From: Hedera helix
Lineage: Eukaryota; Streptophyta; Magnoliopsida; Apiales; Araliaceae
NCBI GenBank assembly: GCA_947179155.2
Contig: OX359266.1
Span: 14,088,098-14,152,097, forward strand
Direction: 5' to 3'
DNA: 64,000 nucleotides
Shown here piece after piece: positions 34,637-48,344 of this stretch. Position numbers and translations under genes: made by a program. How positions within the stretch are numbered: position 1 is the stretch's first letter; each line of letters begins with the position of its first letter. Under the pieces are notes generated by a model, which saw only the letters and a program-made list of their open reading frames with translations, did no database searches and had not been told where the DNA came from.

Positions 34637-36929
34637 TCCTTGTGTCTCAATTTCTCTTTACTGCTTCCATCGTCTTTATTATATTTACTATAATTGTCAT
34701 AAGTGCTCAAGATGTCTTTCCTTTAGTAAACTTAAAACAGACTTAGTGTTTATCTTTCGATGAACAAAAATGGGTTTTACTAAATAACTACTTCCGATGC
34801 GCAATCAATTGCATAAATATTTGGTAAATGTGCTTAAATGAAAAAGTATACAGTAATGTATACAAATCTATTTAACCCCCTTCTAGATTACTTTTGTACC
34901 TCTAGGAAATAATACTATGTGAACTCCACCTTACCATTCCCTCTGTCCCACTGGGTTGTTTGGCATTGTAGGAGAGTACATTTTTTGTGTTGCTACAACT
35001 GCTGTATTTTGATGAGTACTGATCCTTTTTTTTCTACACAACAATATAGTGCAAAGTAAGGGGATTACAAGTCAATTAAAGATACTAAAATTTTAGTTAA
35101 TTCACTCGAGATAGCTTTGGCTTAGGAGTAGTTTTGGTGGGTTGGCAATTTGGGAGATGTGAACTAGTTTGTGTTTGAGAAACTTGTGGCTCATTGGTTC
35201 CTTCAGCATTGCTAGGCTTAGCATTGTCTCCCTCAACATTGGTTCGAATATAGGATTACTATTATCCCAGTTAATAAAAAAATACCAAAAAAGAAGACCC
35301 CACATATACAATTAAGAGGCAACCATATTTGAAAACCTCACAGAGAAACTCATATTTCTTTACTTCAAACTCATTAACAATCAAAATACAAAACTTACCA
35401 TAATTAGGGCCCTCCATTGATGCATATGCAACATGATCAGCTCTATCTCTAAGAAATTGAGATGATCGACTTATCTTGTTGGAAGAAATCGATCAATTTG
35501 TGGAGATGATGAAGAAGGAAGAAAGAATAATCGCACTTAGCTCTCAAATTTCATCACATTGAAAGTTTTGTGCGGGTGAATAGGAAATTAGGGCTTGTTA
35601 GGACACTTTTTATTCTAAAAGTGTGAAAATAAAATAATCGTTCAAAATTGAGGTGATATGACTCTTTTACCTTTGTCTTTTAATGTCATCAAACTTCTGG
35701 TGAAGATTTAGCCAAAAAAATTAATTGGAGGATGCAAATAATTTTCTGAGATTAAGTTTAGGATGCATTTAATTGAAAAAAAAATTAGGGTACAAATCAA
35801 TTTTTGAGAAAAAGTTTAAGGTGCAAATTATAATTTAATCCTTTTTTTATTTATGTTTGAAGCGTTTAGAAATGTGTATTCTGCCACTAAGTACGTACCT
35901 AGGTACTTCAATATTTTATTACAATACTATTAATGAATGAATTTTATTTTATTTTAAAATAAAAATAAAGGTAAAATTGATCAATAGCATCTTGGGCAAT
36001 TTGATCAGACATCATATCATGGCAGCAGAAACGAATGGGCTCCAAAAGTCTCATCATTTCAGGTAGGTTAGGAATCAAATTCGCTTTAGTAGTTGTACCG
36101 ATATGGTCAAGAAAGTTCACTTTAATACAAAATTTAGCCGCCTGTCTACTAGTAAATTATTCTTCATTCTCACGCGTTCATATTCAAGTGCATGCCATGC
36201 GAATAAATAAGATACTTATATAAGTTGCAAAGATTAATTCTCTGGCGTTTGTTATGTACTCACTTAAGTCACTTTATTTCAAAAAAAAATAGTCTAATTT
36301 ATAAAAATTATAAATATTAAAAGTGCAATTTATTCTTTATCTGTTTTAAAAAATAATAAGTTGTTAAATTAATAATAATAAAATTATAATTTCAAACTTG
36401 AGTGGACTAATAAGGTTATTTTATATTATTATTAATAAAAAAATGCTTCTTTTTATGGGGAGGGGGGGAAATTGACAACTACAGCTTTCTTCCAGAACGC
36501 TCTTCCTCTAAAGGATTGTTGCCTAACAAGTGCATAATGACCGCAATAACGTTCATGTATTAGTTGACATATAAATTAATTTAAAGAAATAAGACTTTCT
36601 TATTATAACATGTTGCTTACAAGAATCTCGCTAGCCTATCAAATATTATGGTTTAATTTTTTCTGAATATTAGGGTTGAAATTCCCATGAATTCGCTGTT
36701 TTTATATCAGATTAATATAATTCAAAACCACTAATTTTCTCAAAACTTCTTATTCTTATCTTTTATTAGGAGGCGCTATTTGAGCTAATATATGACTAGT
36801 TTTGAAATTATCCAAACTATTGGTGTGCGATGTTCTAATGCAAAAAACAAAAGCGGACCAAAGCAAGAAAAAACTTGCTGAAAAAATTAAATAAAGTGAA
36901 AAAACAAAATACCCTAGTTAGTATCTAAC
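34637..36929. other. Low-copy intergenic DNA with faint gene or transposon traces
   Basis: No confident gene. On the minus strand around 35450-35094 there is an ATGGAGGGCCC start with a good GTAAGT donor, and a reading ending in a Lys/Pro-rich tail (TKTTPKPKLSRVN and a stop near 35094), perhaps a remnant exon. Around 35760-35850 the sequence GGTACAAATCAATTTTTGAG and GTGCAAATTATAATTTAATC resembles the terminal region of Mutator-like elements. A G-rich run lies at 36460-36470. All of these are weak. Confidence 0.3.
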
Positions 36930-36936
36930 TTATATA

Positions 36937-37183
36937 CTCCATCTGTTCTGTAAAAACTAGTTTAATTTAATCTTTTAAGCCAAATTTATTATTTTTATAA
37001 TCAAAATTTATACTATTACTTATAAATATAAGTGAAGAAACTATAACCATAAGAAAATATATCAAATTTAATTACTGTCATATCCAATTTTTGTAGTCTT
37101 AAAAATATAAATATATATTCTTAACTTTAAAATTGATCAATTTCACCAAAAATATCAAACTAAGCCACTTTATACGTAAGTAG
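36937..37183. mobile_element. Stowaway-like MITE, copy 1
   Basis: A 247-bp AT-rich element flanked by TA, with a CTCCATCTGTTC left end against a degenerate right end ending in AAGTAG before TA. This is the eroded CTCCCTCCGTCCC terminal repeat of plant Stowaway MITEs. Two homologous copies lie at 38150 and 38854. Confidence 0.65.
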
Positions 37184-37479
37184 TATCTTATAGTGTTAAA
37201 AGTGTCCTATATGGAGTTTTTTTCTTTAAAGATAAATTTATGAAGCTAGCACCATTGTAATTTATATGTACGGATATCAATTGCATTGTAGAGATATTAC
37301 TGCGCTTAAATAGGGTGTTACATAAATATGATATTAAGTACTGAATCAGCTTCATTTCGTCAAAAGGAATAGTGAGGAGGAAAAAAAGACGCCGAAAAAA
37401 AATGAACAACAAAAAAAGAACTCTCTTATCTTAATTAGTTTTTTAAGCACACATCACAACAAAATAATATCATAGTTGT

Positions 37480-37752
37480 TGGAGTCAATAATTCTCCTAG
37501 AGTTCTCTCGTCTGGGATTTCTGGAGAAAATGATCAAGTTAACCTTACAAACAAATTGATGCACTATCTCCCTTCCCTTTGAACGAAATGCCAAAAAAAA
37601 GGAAGGAAAATTCATGAACCGACACCATCATCTCCACCACGTAGGAACTACGAGATTACCCCAATGACTCCTTTGGCATCCAGGGGTTACAGATCGACCA
37701 TAGAATCATGTTTAATAAGTGGAATGCATTAGCTGTCCGCTCTCAGGTTGGA
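37480..37752. other. Nuclear plastid DNA (NUPT), copy 1
   Basis: Contains decayed GAGTTCTCTCGTCTGGGAT, GATGCACTATCTCCCTTC, GGCATCCAGGGGTTACAGA and TTAGCTGTCCGCTCTCAGG. I recognise these from the plastid inverted-repeat rRNA operon region (rrn16/trnI-GAU neighbourhood; the exact place is from memory). The composition is clearly GC-richer than the flanks. Many C-to-T and G-to-A differences from the plastid form are visible. Confidence 0.75.
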
Positions 37753-37757
37753 CTAAT

Positions 37758-38080
37758 TGGAGTCGGCGGTTTTCCTAGGGTTCCCTCATTTGGGATCTCT
37801 GGGGAAGAGGATCAAGTTGACCTTATGAATAATTTGATGCACTATCTCCCTTCAACCCTTTGAGCGAAATGTAGAAAAATGAAGGAAAATCCAAGAACCG
37901 ACACCATCATCTCTGCCATCCAATAGGAACTATGTGATTACCTCAAGGACTCATTTGGCATCCAGGGGTCACAGACCGGGCATAGAATCCTGTTTAATAA
38001 ATGGAATGCTTTAGCTGTCGGCTCTCAGGTTGGACAGTAAAGGTCAAAGAAGGGCAAACACTCATTCTTAAAATTGGCAA
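37758..38080. other. Nuclear plastid DNA (NUPT), copy 2, longest
   Basis: Lies head-to-tail only 5 bp after copy 1. It starts GGAGTCGGCGG and extends further at its end (GGACAGTAAAGGTCAAAGAA and CACTCATTCTTAAAA) than the other copies, still following plastid sequence. No plastid gene is included. Confidence 0.75.
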
Positions 38081-38149
38081 GAAAAAAATGCTAGAAAAAT
38101 TAAATAAAGTGTAAAAAGAAAATACCCTGGTTAGTATCTAACTTATATA

Positions 38150-38396
38150 CTCTCCCCATCTTGTAAAAACTAGCTTAATTTAATTTTTTCGATCAAATTT
38201 ATCATTTTTGTAATTAAAATTTATACTATTTTTTTAAAATATTGGTAGAGAAATTATAAACATAAGAAAATATATATAATTTACTACCAAATTCAATTTT
38301 TATAGTTTTAAAAGTATAAATAAATATTTTTAATTCTAAAATTGATCGATTTAACTAAAAAATCAAACGAATTTATTTTATAAGGGACGGAAGTAG
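38150..38396. mobile_element. Stowaway-like MITE, copy 2
   Basis: 247 bp, TA flanks, left end TCTCCCCATC and right end GGGACGGAAGTAG. The terminal inverted repeat is better preserved here than in copy 1. Confidence 0.7.
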
Positions 38397-38629
38397 TACC
38401 TTATAGTGTTAAAACTGTTTTGCATTGTAGAGAGATTACTGGGCTTAAATAGGGCGTTACTTAAATATGATATTAATGATTGAATCAGCTTCATTTTGTC
38501 AAAAATAATAGTGAGGAGAAAGAAAAAGAAAATACCGAAAAAAAAAGGAAAAGAACAAAAAAAGAACTCTCCTATCTTAATTAGTTTTTTAAGCAAACAT
38601 TACAACAACAAAATAATATCATAGTAGTT

Positions 38630-38842
38630 GGAGTCGGCGGCTCCTCTAGAGTTCTCTCGGCTGGAATTTATGGGAAAGAAGATCAAGTTGATCTTGCGAT
38701 TAGCTTGATACACTATCTCCCATCAATTCTTTGAGTGAAATGCGAAAAAAAGAAGAAAAATTCATGACCGACCTCATTATCTCTACCCTGTAGAAACTAC
38801 AAAATTACCCCAAGGACGTCTTCGGCATCCAGAGTCACAGAT
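38630..38842. other. Nuclear plastid DNA (NUPT), copy 3, shortened
   Basis: Starts GGAGTCGGCGGCTCCTC and ends early at GGCATCCAGAGTCACAGA. It shares the border with the preceding AT-rich block (CAACAAAATAATATCATAG) with copy 1, so the junction was copied together with the flanking DNA. Confidence 0.75.
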
Positions 38843-38853
38843 TAACTTATATA

Positions 38854-39093
38854 TTCTTCCCGTCCTCTAAAAACTGTCTTAATTTGGCTTTTTCAATCAA
38901 ATTTATCATTTTTGTAATCCAAATTTATATTATTTCTTATAAATATAGGTGGAGAAACTATAAATATTAGAAAATATATCGAATTTACTACTACATCCAA
39001 TTTTCATAGTTTTAAAAATATAAATAAATATTTCTAATTTTAAAATTGATCAAAAAAGATCGATCTAAACCATTTTATATGCGACGGAAGTAG
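38854..39093. mobile_element. Stowaway-like MITE, copy 3
   Basis: About 240 bp with TTCTTCCCGTCC at the left and GCGACGGAAGTAG at the right, followed by TA. It is homologous to the copies at 36937 and 38150. Confidence 0.7.
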
Positions 39094-39401
39094 TACCTTA
39101 TAGTGTTAAAACTGTCCTATCCTGAGTTTTTTTAAATTTTTTTTAAAAAAGATGAATTTATGAAGCTAGCACCATGGTCAATTACATGTACGGATATCAA
39201 TTGCATTGTAGAGGTATTACTGCGGGTAAATAGGGTGCTACTTAAATATGATATTAATTATTGAATCAGCCTCATTACGTCAAAAATAATAGTGAGGAGG
39301 AAAAAAAAAACACCGCAAAATAAGAAGAAGAAGAAGAAGAAAAGAACTCTCGTATATTAATTAGTTTTTTAAGCACACGTCGCAACAAAATAATATCATA
39401 G

Positions 39402-40999
<1,598 letters not shown>

Positions 41000-41499
41000 G
41001 TTACATTGTAAATATAATTAAGAATTTATTTATCAATTAATTGAATTTTTGTGAGAATTAATTGTGCACTTATATGATTGAATGAATATATAGGTATGTG
41101 TGTATATTTATTCATCTATTAAATGTAACAAGGTAAGGGAGTTTATGAACTTATGAATTAATTAAATAAGAGTCCAAGTAATTAAATTAATTACTAGTGT
41201 ACTAAGCTAAGGCTTTAATTAATCAAGCCCAAGTAAATTGTATGAATTGTGTGTTAGTATTTTTGTAAGCCAGCCCCAATCAAGTAGTCTAAATAATTTT
41301 AATAAGGCAAGTCTAATTGGATTATATATTAGTCCATAAAGATTTAATGACGAGTCCATGATTTAATTAAATTTTAGCCCAACACTTGTCATATATTCAA
41401 GTCTTGTAAGTTAGTATGGTGAGCTCAATTGGTTTAATTGTTGGAGCCCAAATTGAAATAAACTAGTAGCCCAAATTTGTGACTCAATTTGATAAATAA

Positions 41500-41604
<105 letters not shown>

Positions 41605-41874
41605 CATTTAGGAAATAAAAAGAAAAATAAAAAATGGAGGAAAAAGGGACAATTGGCCAGCACATTGTGGGACCTCTTTGGAGTGGAGTGTTGCTCCAAT
41701 ATTGCCTCTAAGACAAACTTTGCTTTAGCTGTTCAACAACTCCACTAAATTCTCACCAAACCTAGTAAATCAAGATGTCAATCAAAGGGTCGATCAATCT
41801 AATAGTAATCTTAGTTTAGCTTAAATTAACCTATGTTAGATGATTAAGGATGGATAATGAGGATTAGGATAATT

Positions 41875-41884
41875 CTATAAATAG
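41875..41884 (+). promoter_or_regulatory. TATA box of A-family LTR
   Basis: CTATAAATAG, the same as the inverted copy at 5715-5724, followed by similar leader sequence. Confidence 0.5.
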
Positions 41885-43059
41885 ACTCCCTTATCAATCC
41901 TTAAAGGATTTTACTTCATTTGCTTGCATTCACCAAGTTTAAGGAAAAGAGAGTTCTTGAGATAAAATAGTAAGAAAATACTCTAAGTGTTAAAGTTTGA
42001 GAGTTGTGAGAACAAAAGTTCTAGAGAGTTAGAGAGGGAAGATTAGGGTAGATCAAGAAGCCAAGGTGGAGAGTTTTATCCATTTCATTCCCAAAAGGAA
42101 GAGAGCAATCAGAATCAAAAGGTTTAAAAATTTTCTCATCCCAAAACTCTAGTTCATAAGTTGTAGCTTAGTGGTTGTAGTATGTTTTATACCATGTTGT
42201 TGTGGGAGAAACTTTGTGAATAGTAACTATGGTGAGTTTCGAAGATATAAGGATGAATGTGTAAAGGAGAATATGTGATCTATTCATGTTATATGTGTTT
42301 TAGGGTTTAAAAGGTTCATTTGGTTCATGATATGTATTTCATATGTTTTGAAAATCTAGCTTTATATCTATTTTCTAAACTAAGTAGTTCATTCTATGAA
42401 AAATGTTAAGAAGCATGTTAATATGTATGTTGAGATGATCTAACTATGTGTCATGGCATGTTAGGTTGATCCATGTATACTAGGGTATGTGGTTTGAAAA
42501 CTAATAATGAAAAACCTAGGTTAAGTGTATTTTGAAGTTGTATGATTCTAAGTGTGTTAGTTGTTTTCATGGTCTATGTGACTTGTATGGTATATCTATA
42601 AGTTACAAAGATAACCTAGCTTGTATCATGGAAAAATATGGTGGAATTAATGAGTTATGATTTTTCTAACAAACTATGTCATTTTTCAAAACTCTAGTTG
42701 GTTTAATTGATTCGATCATGATTTTGGTGTCCAAAATATTTTTGAAAATGCGATTGATTTATGAAATATTGAAGAATAATAAGTTAAGAAGATAACAAAT
42801 CAAATTTGAAGTTATTTGGATGTGTATTAAATGTTTTATGGAATATTGAATCAAAAGAGCAAAGTTGAAATTTTTTAGGGTTTTTGGTTTTAGCCTGGCA
42901 CAGCTACGCACCATTATGTTCTGGAATAAAGGGACAAAGTCAGGGTGCTGGTTTGCTATACAAACACAGCGCTGGGGCACTGGTTTAGAAAAATTCAATT
43001 TTTTTTTTAATGAATCTGTGTCGGGTCGGGTCAAGTCATTACGGGTCAGAAAATATAAA

Positions 43060-43240
43060 AATTAATTAATATTATTATGGGACTCAATTTAAATAATTTA
43101 AATATTATTAAATAATAAACAATATTAGAAAATAATTAAAATATTATTATATAATTAAAATATTATTAAATAATTAATAATATTAGAAAATAATTAAAAT
43201 ATTATTAAATAATTAATAATATTAGCAAGTAATTACGATA
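43060..43240. repeat. 39-bp minisatellite, degenerate copies
   Basis: About four units built on TTAATAATATTA and AAAATATTAT with period 39, the same as the array at 59385-59575 and the inverse of 4250-4796. Confidence 0.75.
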
Positions 43241-44256
43241 TTATCAAAGGTTGATAATATTGCTAAGTGTTTAATGTATTATTAAATGTTTAATTATGGG
43301 ATTAAATGTTAAATAATTTAATGTAAGGTATATAAAGGTTATTAATATGAACCAATATATGATATACTAATTGAAAGATCAATTTTATTAATGTTAGGTC
43401 TTTTCAAATGAAGTAATTTAAATTGATTAGCAGTAATCAGCAGAACAGACAAATTTTCTAAATTAACTTGTATTAATTTTTTAAGTATTCTGAGTAAGAT
43501 AATTATTGAAAGTTATTCTACATCGATATTGATAATTTAATATTCACACTTGGTGCAATTAAAAATTTATTCTATATTTAAGCTTTAAAGTTTCTTTATT
43601 TATGAATTGTTTAAGAAATAGTCTATGCTAATTGTTCAGCTAAACATTGCATGTATAAATTTATTCACTTGAATATTGTTGAAACTTATCCAAACCAATA
43701 GTTGATGCGGACTCATATTGTAAAATTGAGAACGAACAACTCTTATAAAGGGGTAATATTATATCGGGTAACCGATAAAATACAATATGTCTAAATGTTA
43801 TACAAATACATAGGGTATAATCCCCTTGAGTATCAAACTTATTTGTACATTGTTGAAATCTCTTATATTTTCAGTCATGGCATATCATCATCTCTTATAT
43901 AATTTGTTTATTTAAATTTATTGAGCAAAGTAGTTGCTCAACCTTGCTGTATCATGAAATATTTTTTAGCTAAGCCCGAGTGCTCTAAAGGGACAATTGT
44001 AAAGGAAATGCCAAATAAAATAATTGCATGTTTAAGTGTTATGTTTTAATTTTTATAAATCTTTTGTGAACCTTAAAGATATGTATTAATTGATTATGTA
44101 AATGTTAGAAGACCTTGAGATTTGTATTACTTTTGTAATGAACAATTCCGTATTATTTCGCTAGTTAATGAATATTATGTATTTGAATGTCAATAATGAG
44201 TTAGATTATAAGTACCGAATCCAAGGTTTAAGGGACTCAAATTTAGGGGAGTCACA

Positions 44257-46408
44257 AGTAATATTTGTACTCATATTGTTCTCTGGGTTGCATTCTCCAT
44301 GTGTAAACAATTGTAATATATACAAATTATAGCCACAACCAATGAGGTCTTATTTTAGTAATTAAGATTGTGATACTATGACTTTTATATCTCAAGTTCA
44401 ATTATCATTTAGGTGAATTTATTTTCTTCTTTATGAAAGTTTATTTTTTCTTTATTGAGACTTGTTTGTAGGTTTATTTATTCTTGCTCTGTAAAATTGA
44501 TTGTTAAGTAATATTATAATGGTAATAATATCCAGATTATATTGTACTATTAAAATAGAACTTAAAAAAAAAAACTACAGCCACGAACAGTTTGTGTTGG
44601 CTGAAACAAATTGTTATTCAATGAATCAGAGCAACTCCAAATTATTATACGCGGCTTGGATAATTTTTTACCACGTCAACAAATAAAAATGAAAGAGAAA
44701 AGTCAGATTTTGGAAGTATATATTAATTTTGCAAATTTATTTCTAATCCAACACCAATGGATCTACGCATTAAACCTACTAAGGCGTGCAATTAGTCGCC
44801 CTTTCACATGTGTAAAACTATTTATTAGCTTATATCCAAGGCATGGGCATTACTTTAATTACGCAACCACACCGAAAGGTTTGCCAGCCAATTGCTAGTG
44901 AGTATGATCATGTAGAGGGATCGATAGAAAGAAAAATAATATTATATTTATTTCATATTATTTGATCATTATTGAATTTTTAAAGTTAATTTAAGAAAAA
45001 TTTTAATAAAAAAAATTCATATAAATTATTTTAATTTTAATCAATATAATAATAAATATTGTAAATTATCTAAAAAATACTACTTATTATAAGTTTTTTT
45101 GTTTATTAATTTTTAATAAGTCATCTTAATTTTGAATTTAAAAATATTTCAAACTAACTTTCAAAAATCAATAATAATCATATAATTTGGAACATAGAAA
45201 ATATATGGTATATGGTGTTAGTTTTCATTCATACCTTTGCAGTCTACACTCACAATTATATATATATATACATATAATAGCACAAAATTGTCTCTCAACT
45301 CTAAAATTTAGGAATGATCATTCAATACTAAAATTTAGGAATAGAAACCTAAAATAGAAATTATTTTTTCATCATTTATTTCATTTCAAAATCTTTTTAT
45401 CTATATTCTACTATCATATAATTATATACCTATTACTCTCTCTTATCCCTATACATTTTTTTTTAATTTAGTTATTTTTTTCTTTAAAATTCATATTCTT
45501 GATAACAATAATATTATTATAATATAATATTAAAAAAACAAAAAAATAAAATAATTTTATAACAAAACTCGTGTTTTGCACGGGATCATGAGTTAATTTA
45601 TTATAAATAATAATGAATTAATTTTATGAGCCCATAATCCTAAGCCTATGTTTGTTATTATAATTATGTTGGATGTGATTCATTATTGTAACTTATTTAT
45701 ACTAGTTTATTACATTTAACCACTTATTTATTCTTCCATTAGTCTGAAAATGAGAACTAATGGATTTTTTCCCTCGTTTTTAATGTCATTTATGAGAGAC
45801 TATGAGTCAAGAACAAAAGTGATATCAAATAGTACCCATTTTGAAGTAACAAATGATATAGATTAAGAAAGATAATATATGAGGTTGTCATTTTCGAATT
45901 AATCCAAGAATAAAGAAAGTGTTTAAAGATACTAATTATCCAGTATAAATAATTTAAAATAGTCCAGTCTCATTTAATAAAATTACAAACAAATACAATC
46001 TTATCTTTTCTCCAATAGAAAATCATGAATCCCAAATTTTTTTTTTGCTTCTTATTTAAATTTACTAGACTAAAATTTAAATGTATCAATTTATGAAGAT
46101 ATGGCATTTGATTTTACACTAGCAAAGTGTTGCGTCATGGTACAATTAGTAGTACAAAAAATTATAACCCAAGTGTGAGTTTTGCACGTTTAATTATATA
46201 TTTTTTACACTAGCAATTGAATTTTGAGATAGAAATTTGTTAATTAGTCAAACTTAAAGGTGAAAACATCACATAGACACACACGTGGAAGAGTTTTGTA
46301 TTTTAGATGATTTACTAATATTTCATGTGCAATATTGTAATGACACTATTAGCTATTTATTGCAGTAAAGAAAAACAAAAGGGTACGTACATACTTGTGT
46401 AGGTTCTT
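44257..46408. other. Intergenic DNA upstream of bHLH gene
   Basis: AT-rich, without a supported gene. At 45568-45590 a CTCGTGTTTTGCACGGGATC sequence resembles the hairpin near the 3' end of plant Helitrons, and a TCTACACTCACAATTATATA stretch near 45243 could be the matching start. A second TGAGTTTTGCACG trace lies at 46170. This is weak evidence for a small non-autonomous Helitron. Confidence 0.3.
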
Positions 46409-46417
46409 TATATATAA
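46409..46417 (+). promoter_or_regulatory. TATA box of bHLH gene
   Basis: TATATATAA lies 95-103 bp before the ATG and is followed by a GA-rich 5' UTR (46480-46511). Spacing is reasonable for a plant core promoter. Confidence 0.5.
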
Positions 46418-46511
46418 GACTTATTTGTTATGTTTTGGCTTAAAGGAAATTTTTTGTTTGTGTACGAGATATATAGAGAAAGAGAGTGAGGGATATATAT
46501 AGAGAGAGAGA

Positions 46512-47568
46512 ATGGAACTAGAGGCTATTGTGTTTCAAAAGAGACTTAGTTATAGTTGTAACAAAGATCTTTACAATTTGTCACGAGGTAATTGGAGCTC
46601 TCATCATGACTTGGATCTAGAAGAAACACAAGAGAAATTAGGCTCTCTTGATATTGTTGAGAACCAAGCTGAAAATTGTCTCTGCAATAGTCCTTTTTCT
46701 CAAGAAGAGTTGCCACATTTGGAGCACTGGATTTGCCATTCAGGAATAGAGCCTGAAATGGTCAATCCCCAAGAATTCCGGCTATCGGAAACCTCAACGG
46801 TCATTACTAGTAAATGTAAGAGACGGCGTTTCAAAAGCAAAAAGAAGATGGAAGACATTGAGAACCAAAGAATTGCACACATTACAGTGGAGCGAAATCG
46901 CCGGAAACGGATGAACGAGTACCTCTCTGTCCTCCGGTCACTCATGCCGGACTCTTATGTCCAAAAAGTACTCTCTTTCTCTCTTTCTCTCTCTCCTCTC
47001 TTCTCTCTCTACCTCTACACTATACAAATATACTTCCTTGGTTCCAATTAAAATGATTTTAATTTTGTTCCAAATATTAATATTTTTTTCTTTTTTATAT
47101 TATTTTTTTTTTATTTAGACTTTCAAATTTTATATTTTACTCCGTATAATTTACCCACACGGTGTACCTCGTGTGCCATAACTGTACCTTCTTTCTGTAA
47201 GGAGAAAAATATGCAAATAAGTCCTACTAGCAATTGTTTGCTTGCTGATATATCCTTATTTTATTTATTTTTTACTGTTATTGTACTAGGTTGATCAAGC
47301 ATCAATTGTTGGTGATGCCATAAATTATGTCAAAGAGCTTGAGCAACAGCTACACTTGCTTAGTGGCCAGAATCCTTTGAACCAAGATTTAGAACGCCAT
47401 CATCATACCAGTTCATCTTCAACGTTTGCTGAATTCTTCGCATTTCCACAGTACTCAACGAGTTTGAGAAGAAAAGAAAATTCGATGGCAATGGTGGAGG
47501 ATTCAATTGAACAACAAATTGCTAGTCTAACTTTACTTGTTCGTCAAATGGCTATAGGTAATGAGTAA
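46512..47568 (+). pseudogene. bHLH96-like transcription factor, C-terminus replaced by gag sequence
   Basis: Two exons, 46512-46967 and 47290-47568, joined in phase 0 to a 244-residue reading. The N-terminus MELEAIVFQKRLSYSCNKDLYNL and the bHLH domain (ENQRIAHITVERNRRKRMNE, then LRSLMPDSYVQK across the intron to DQASIVGDAINYVKELEQQL) match subgroup Ia bHLH factors such as Arabidopsis bHLH96. The basic region keeps His-Glu-Arg for E-box binding. After FAEFFAFPQYST and MAMVEDS the expected C-terminal ACT-like domain (about 90 residues) is missing. Instead the frame continues into IEQQIASLTLLVRQMAIGNE and stops; this is the beginning of an Athila/Tat gag zinc-binding segment. The DNA-binding and dimerisation part is intact, so a truncated product is conceivable, but a decayed gene is more likely. 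Confidence 0.8.
46968..47289 (+). other. Intron of bHLH gene
   Basis: The donor AAAAA-GTACTC and acceptor GTACTAG border a T- and CT-rich 322-bp intron. Its position inside the bHLH loop is conserved in this subfamily. Splicing gives QK-VDQASIVG; the family usually has Gly-Asp here, so one base in the first codon of exon 2 may be mutated. Confidence 0.75.
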
Positions 47569-48344
47569 CCAGTGAAAACTTGTGGGATTTGTTATAATAG
47601 GACATCCAATTGATATGTGTCCCACTCTTCAAGAAGAGTCTAATGAACAAATGAATGCAACATGTGATTTTTTTGGCCAACTGCAAAGAAAGTATGATCC
47701 CTATTCGAACACATACAACTAGGGATGGAGGGATCATCTTAATGTCAGCTATAGAAATCCACAAACGAATTAGCCCACAAATCAGAACTTTTCAAATTAT
47801 CAACAATACAAGCAGTCATATCCCAAACAATACAAACATGGCCAATCATCTAATTTTAATGTCTTTAGATGATATTATTAAATCACTTGCCACTAACACT
47901 TTGCAATTTCAACAAGAAATGAGAACAAGTATTCAAGAAACAATGGCAAGTATTAAGGAAACATGGGCAAATATTCAAAATCTAAGTACATATATGGGAC
48001 AAATGACAACCGCAATCAGTCGATTGGAGGTGCAAGGTTTTGAAAAATTATCCTCTCAAACGGTGGTGAATCCAAAGGAGAATGCAAGTGCAATTGTGTT
48101 GAGAAGTGGTAAAGAGGTCAAAATTCCAGAGAAGACAGTACCTACGTCGCAAGAGGAATACAAGAAGGACAATGAAGACAGCAGTGTTCTTTGTAATGAG
48201 GGTACACCTAAGCGTAAATTTTCACATCTCTCTAATTATAAATCAAAAGTTTTTGAACTTGATGGAAAGGATGGATTAGAAGTTGCTTATAGTAAGCATC
48301 TTGTAAAAAAGAATAAGGAATTAGCCTTGAAGACCGAATTATAA
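47503..48344 (+). pseudogene. Athila/Tat-type gag C-terminal part
   Basis: From the chimeric junction the sequence follows an Athila/Tat gag: a zinc-knuckle-like CGIC segment with CPTLQEESNEQ-like coding (shifted and broken between 47570 and 47870), then in one frame DDIIKSLATNTLQFQQEMRT, NLSTYMGQMTTAISRLE, and LSSQTVVNPKENASAIVLRS-GKEV, the hallmark before the protease of these elements. It stops at 48344. The frame is damaged by several stops and shifts. The 5' LTR, PBS and first part of gag are missing. Confidence 0.85.

Larger units (their letters stand above)
36930..39401. repeat. Triplicated module: MITE + spacer + NUPT
   Basis: Three copies of an AT-rich block (36930-37476, 38129-38626, 38842-39401) each hold a MITE, then a shared spacer with ATCAATTGCATTGTAGAG-like and GAATCAGC-TCATT-CGTCAAAA blocks, and end AAAATAATATCATAG. 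They alternate with three plastid-derived blocks. The order is X1-Y1-Y2-X2-Y3-X3, which needs tandem duplication plus a deletion. Confidence 0.85.

Noticed and set aside
36461..36471. G-rich run as G-quadruplex or polypurine tract
   Set aside because: A single short run with no LTR start after it and no further G runs nearby.
45236..45600. Small non-autonomous Helitron
   Set aside because: A hairpin-like CTCGTG-TTTTG-CACGGG and a TC start are suggestive, but the CTRR end and A|T insertion site are not clear, so it is only mentioned in the intergenic entry.
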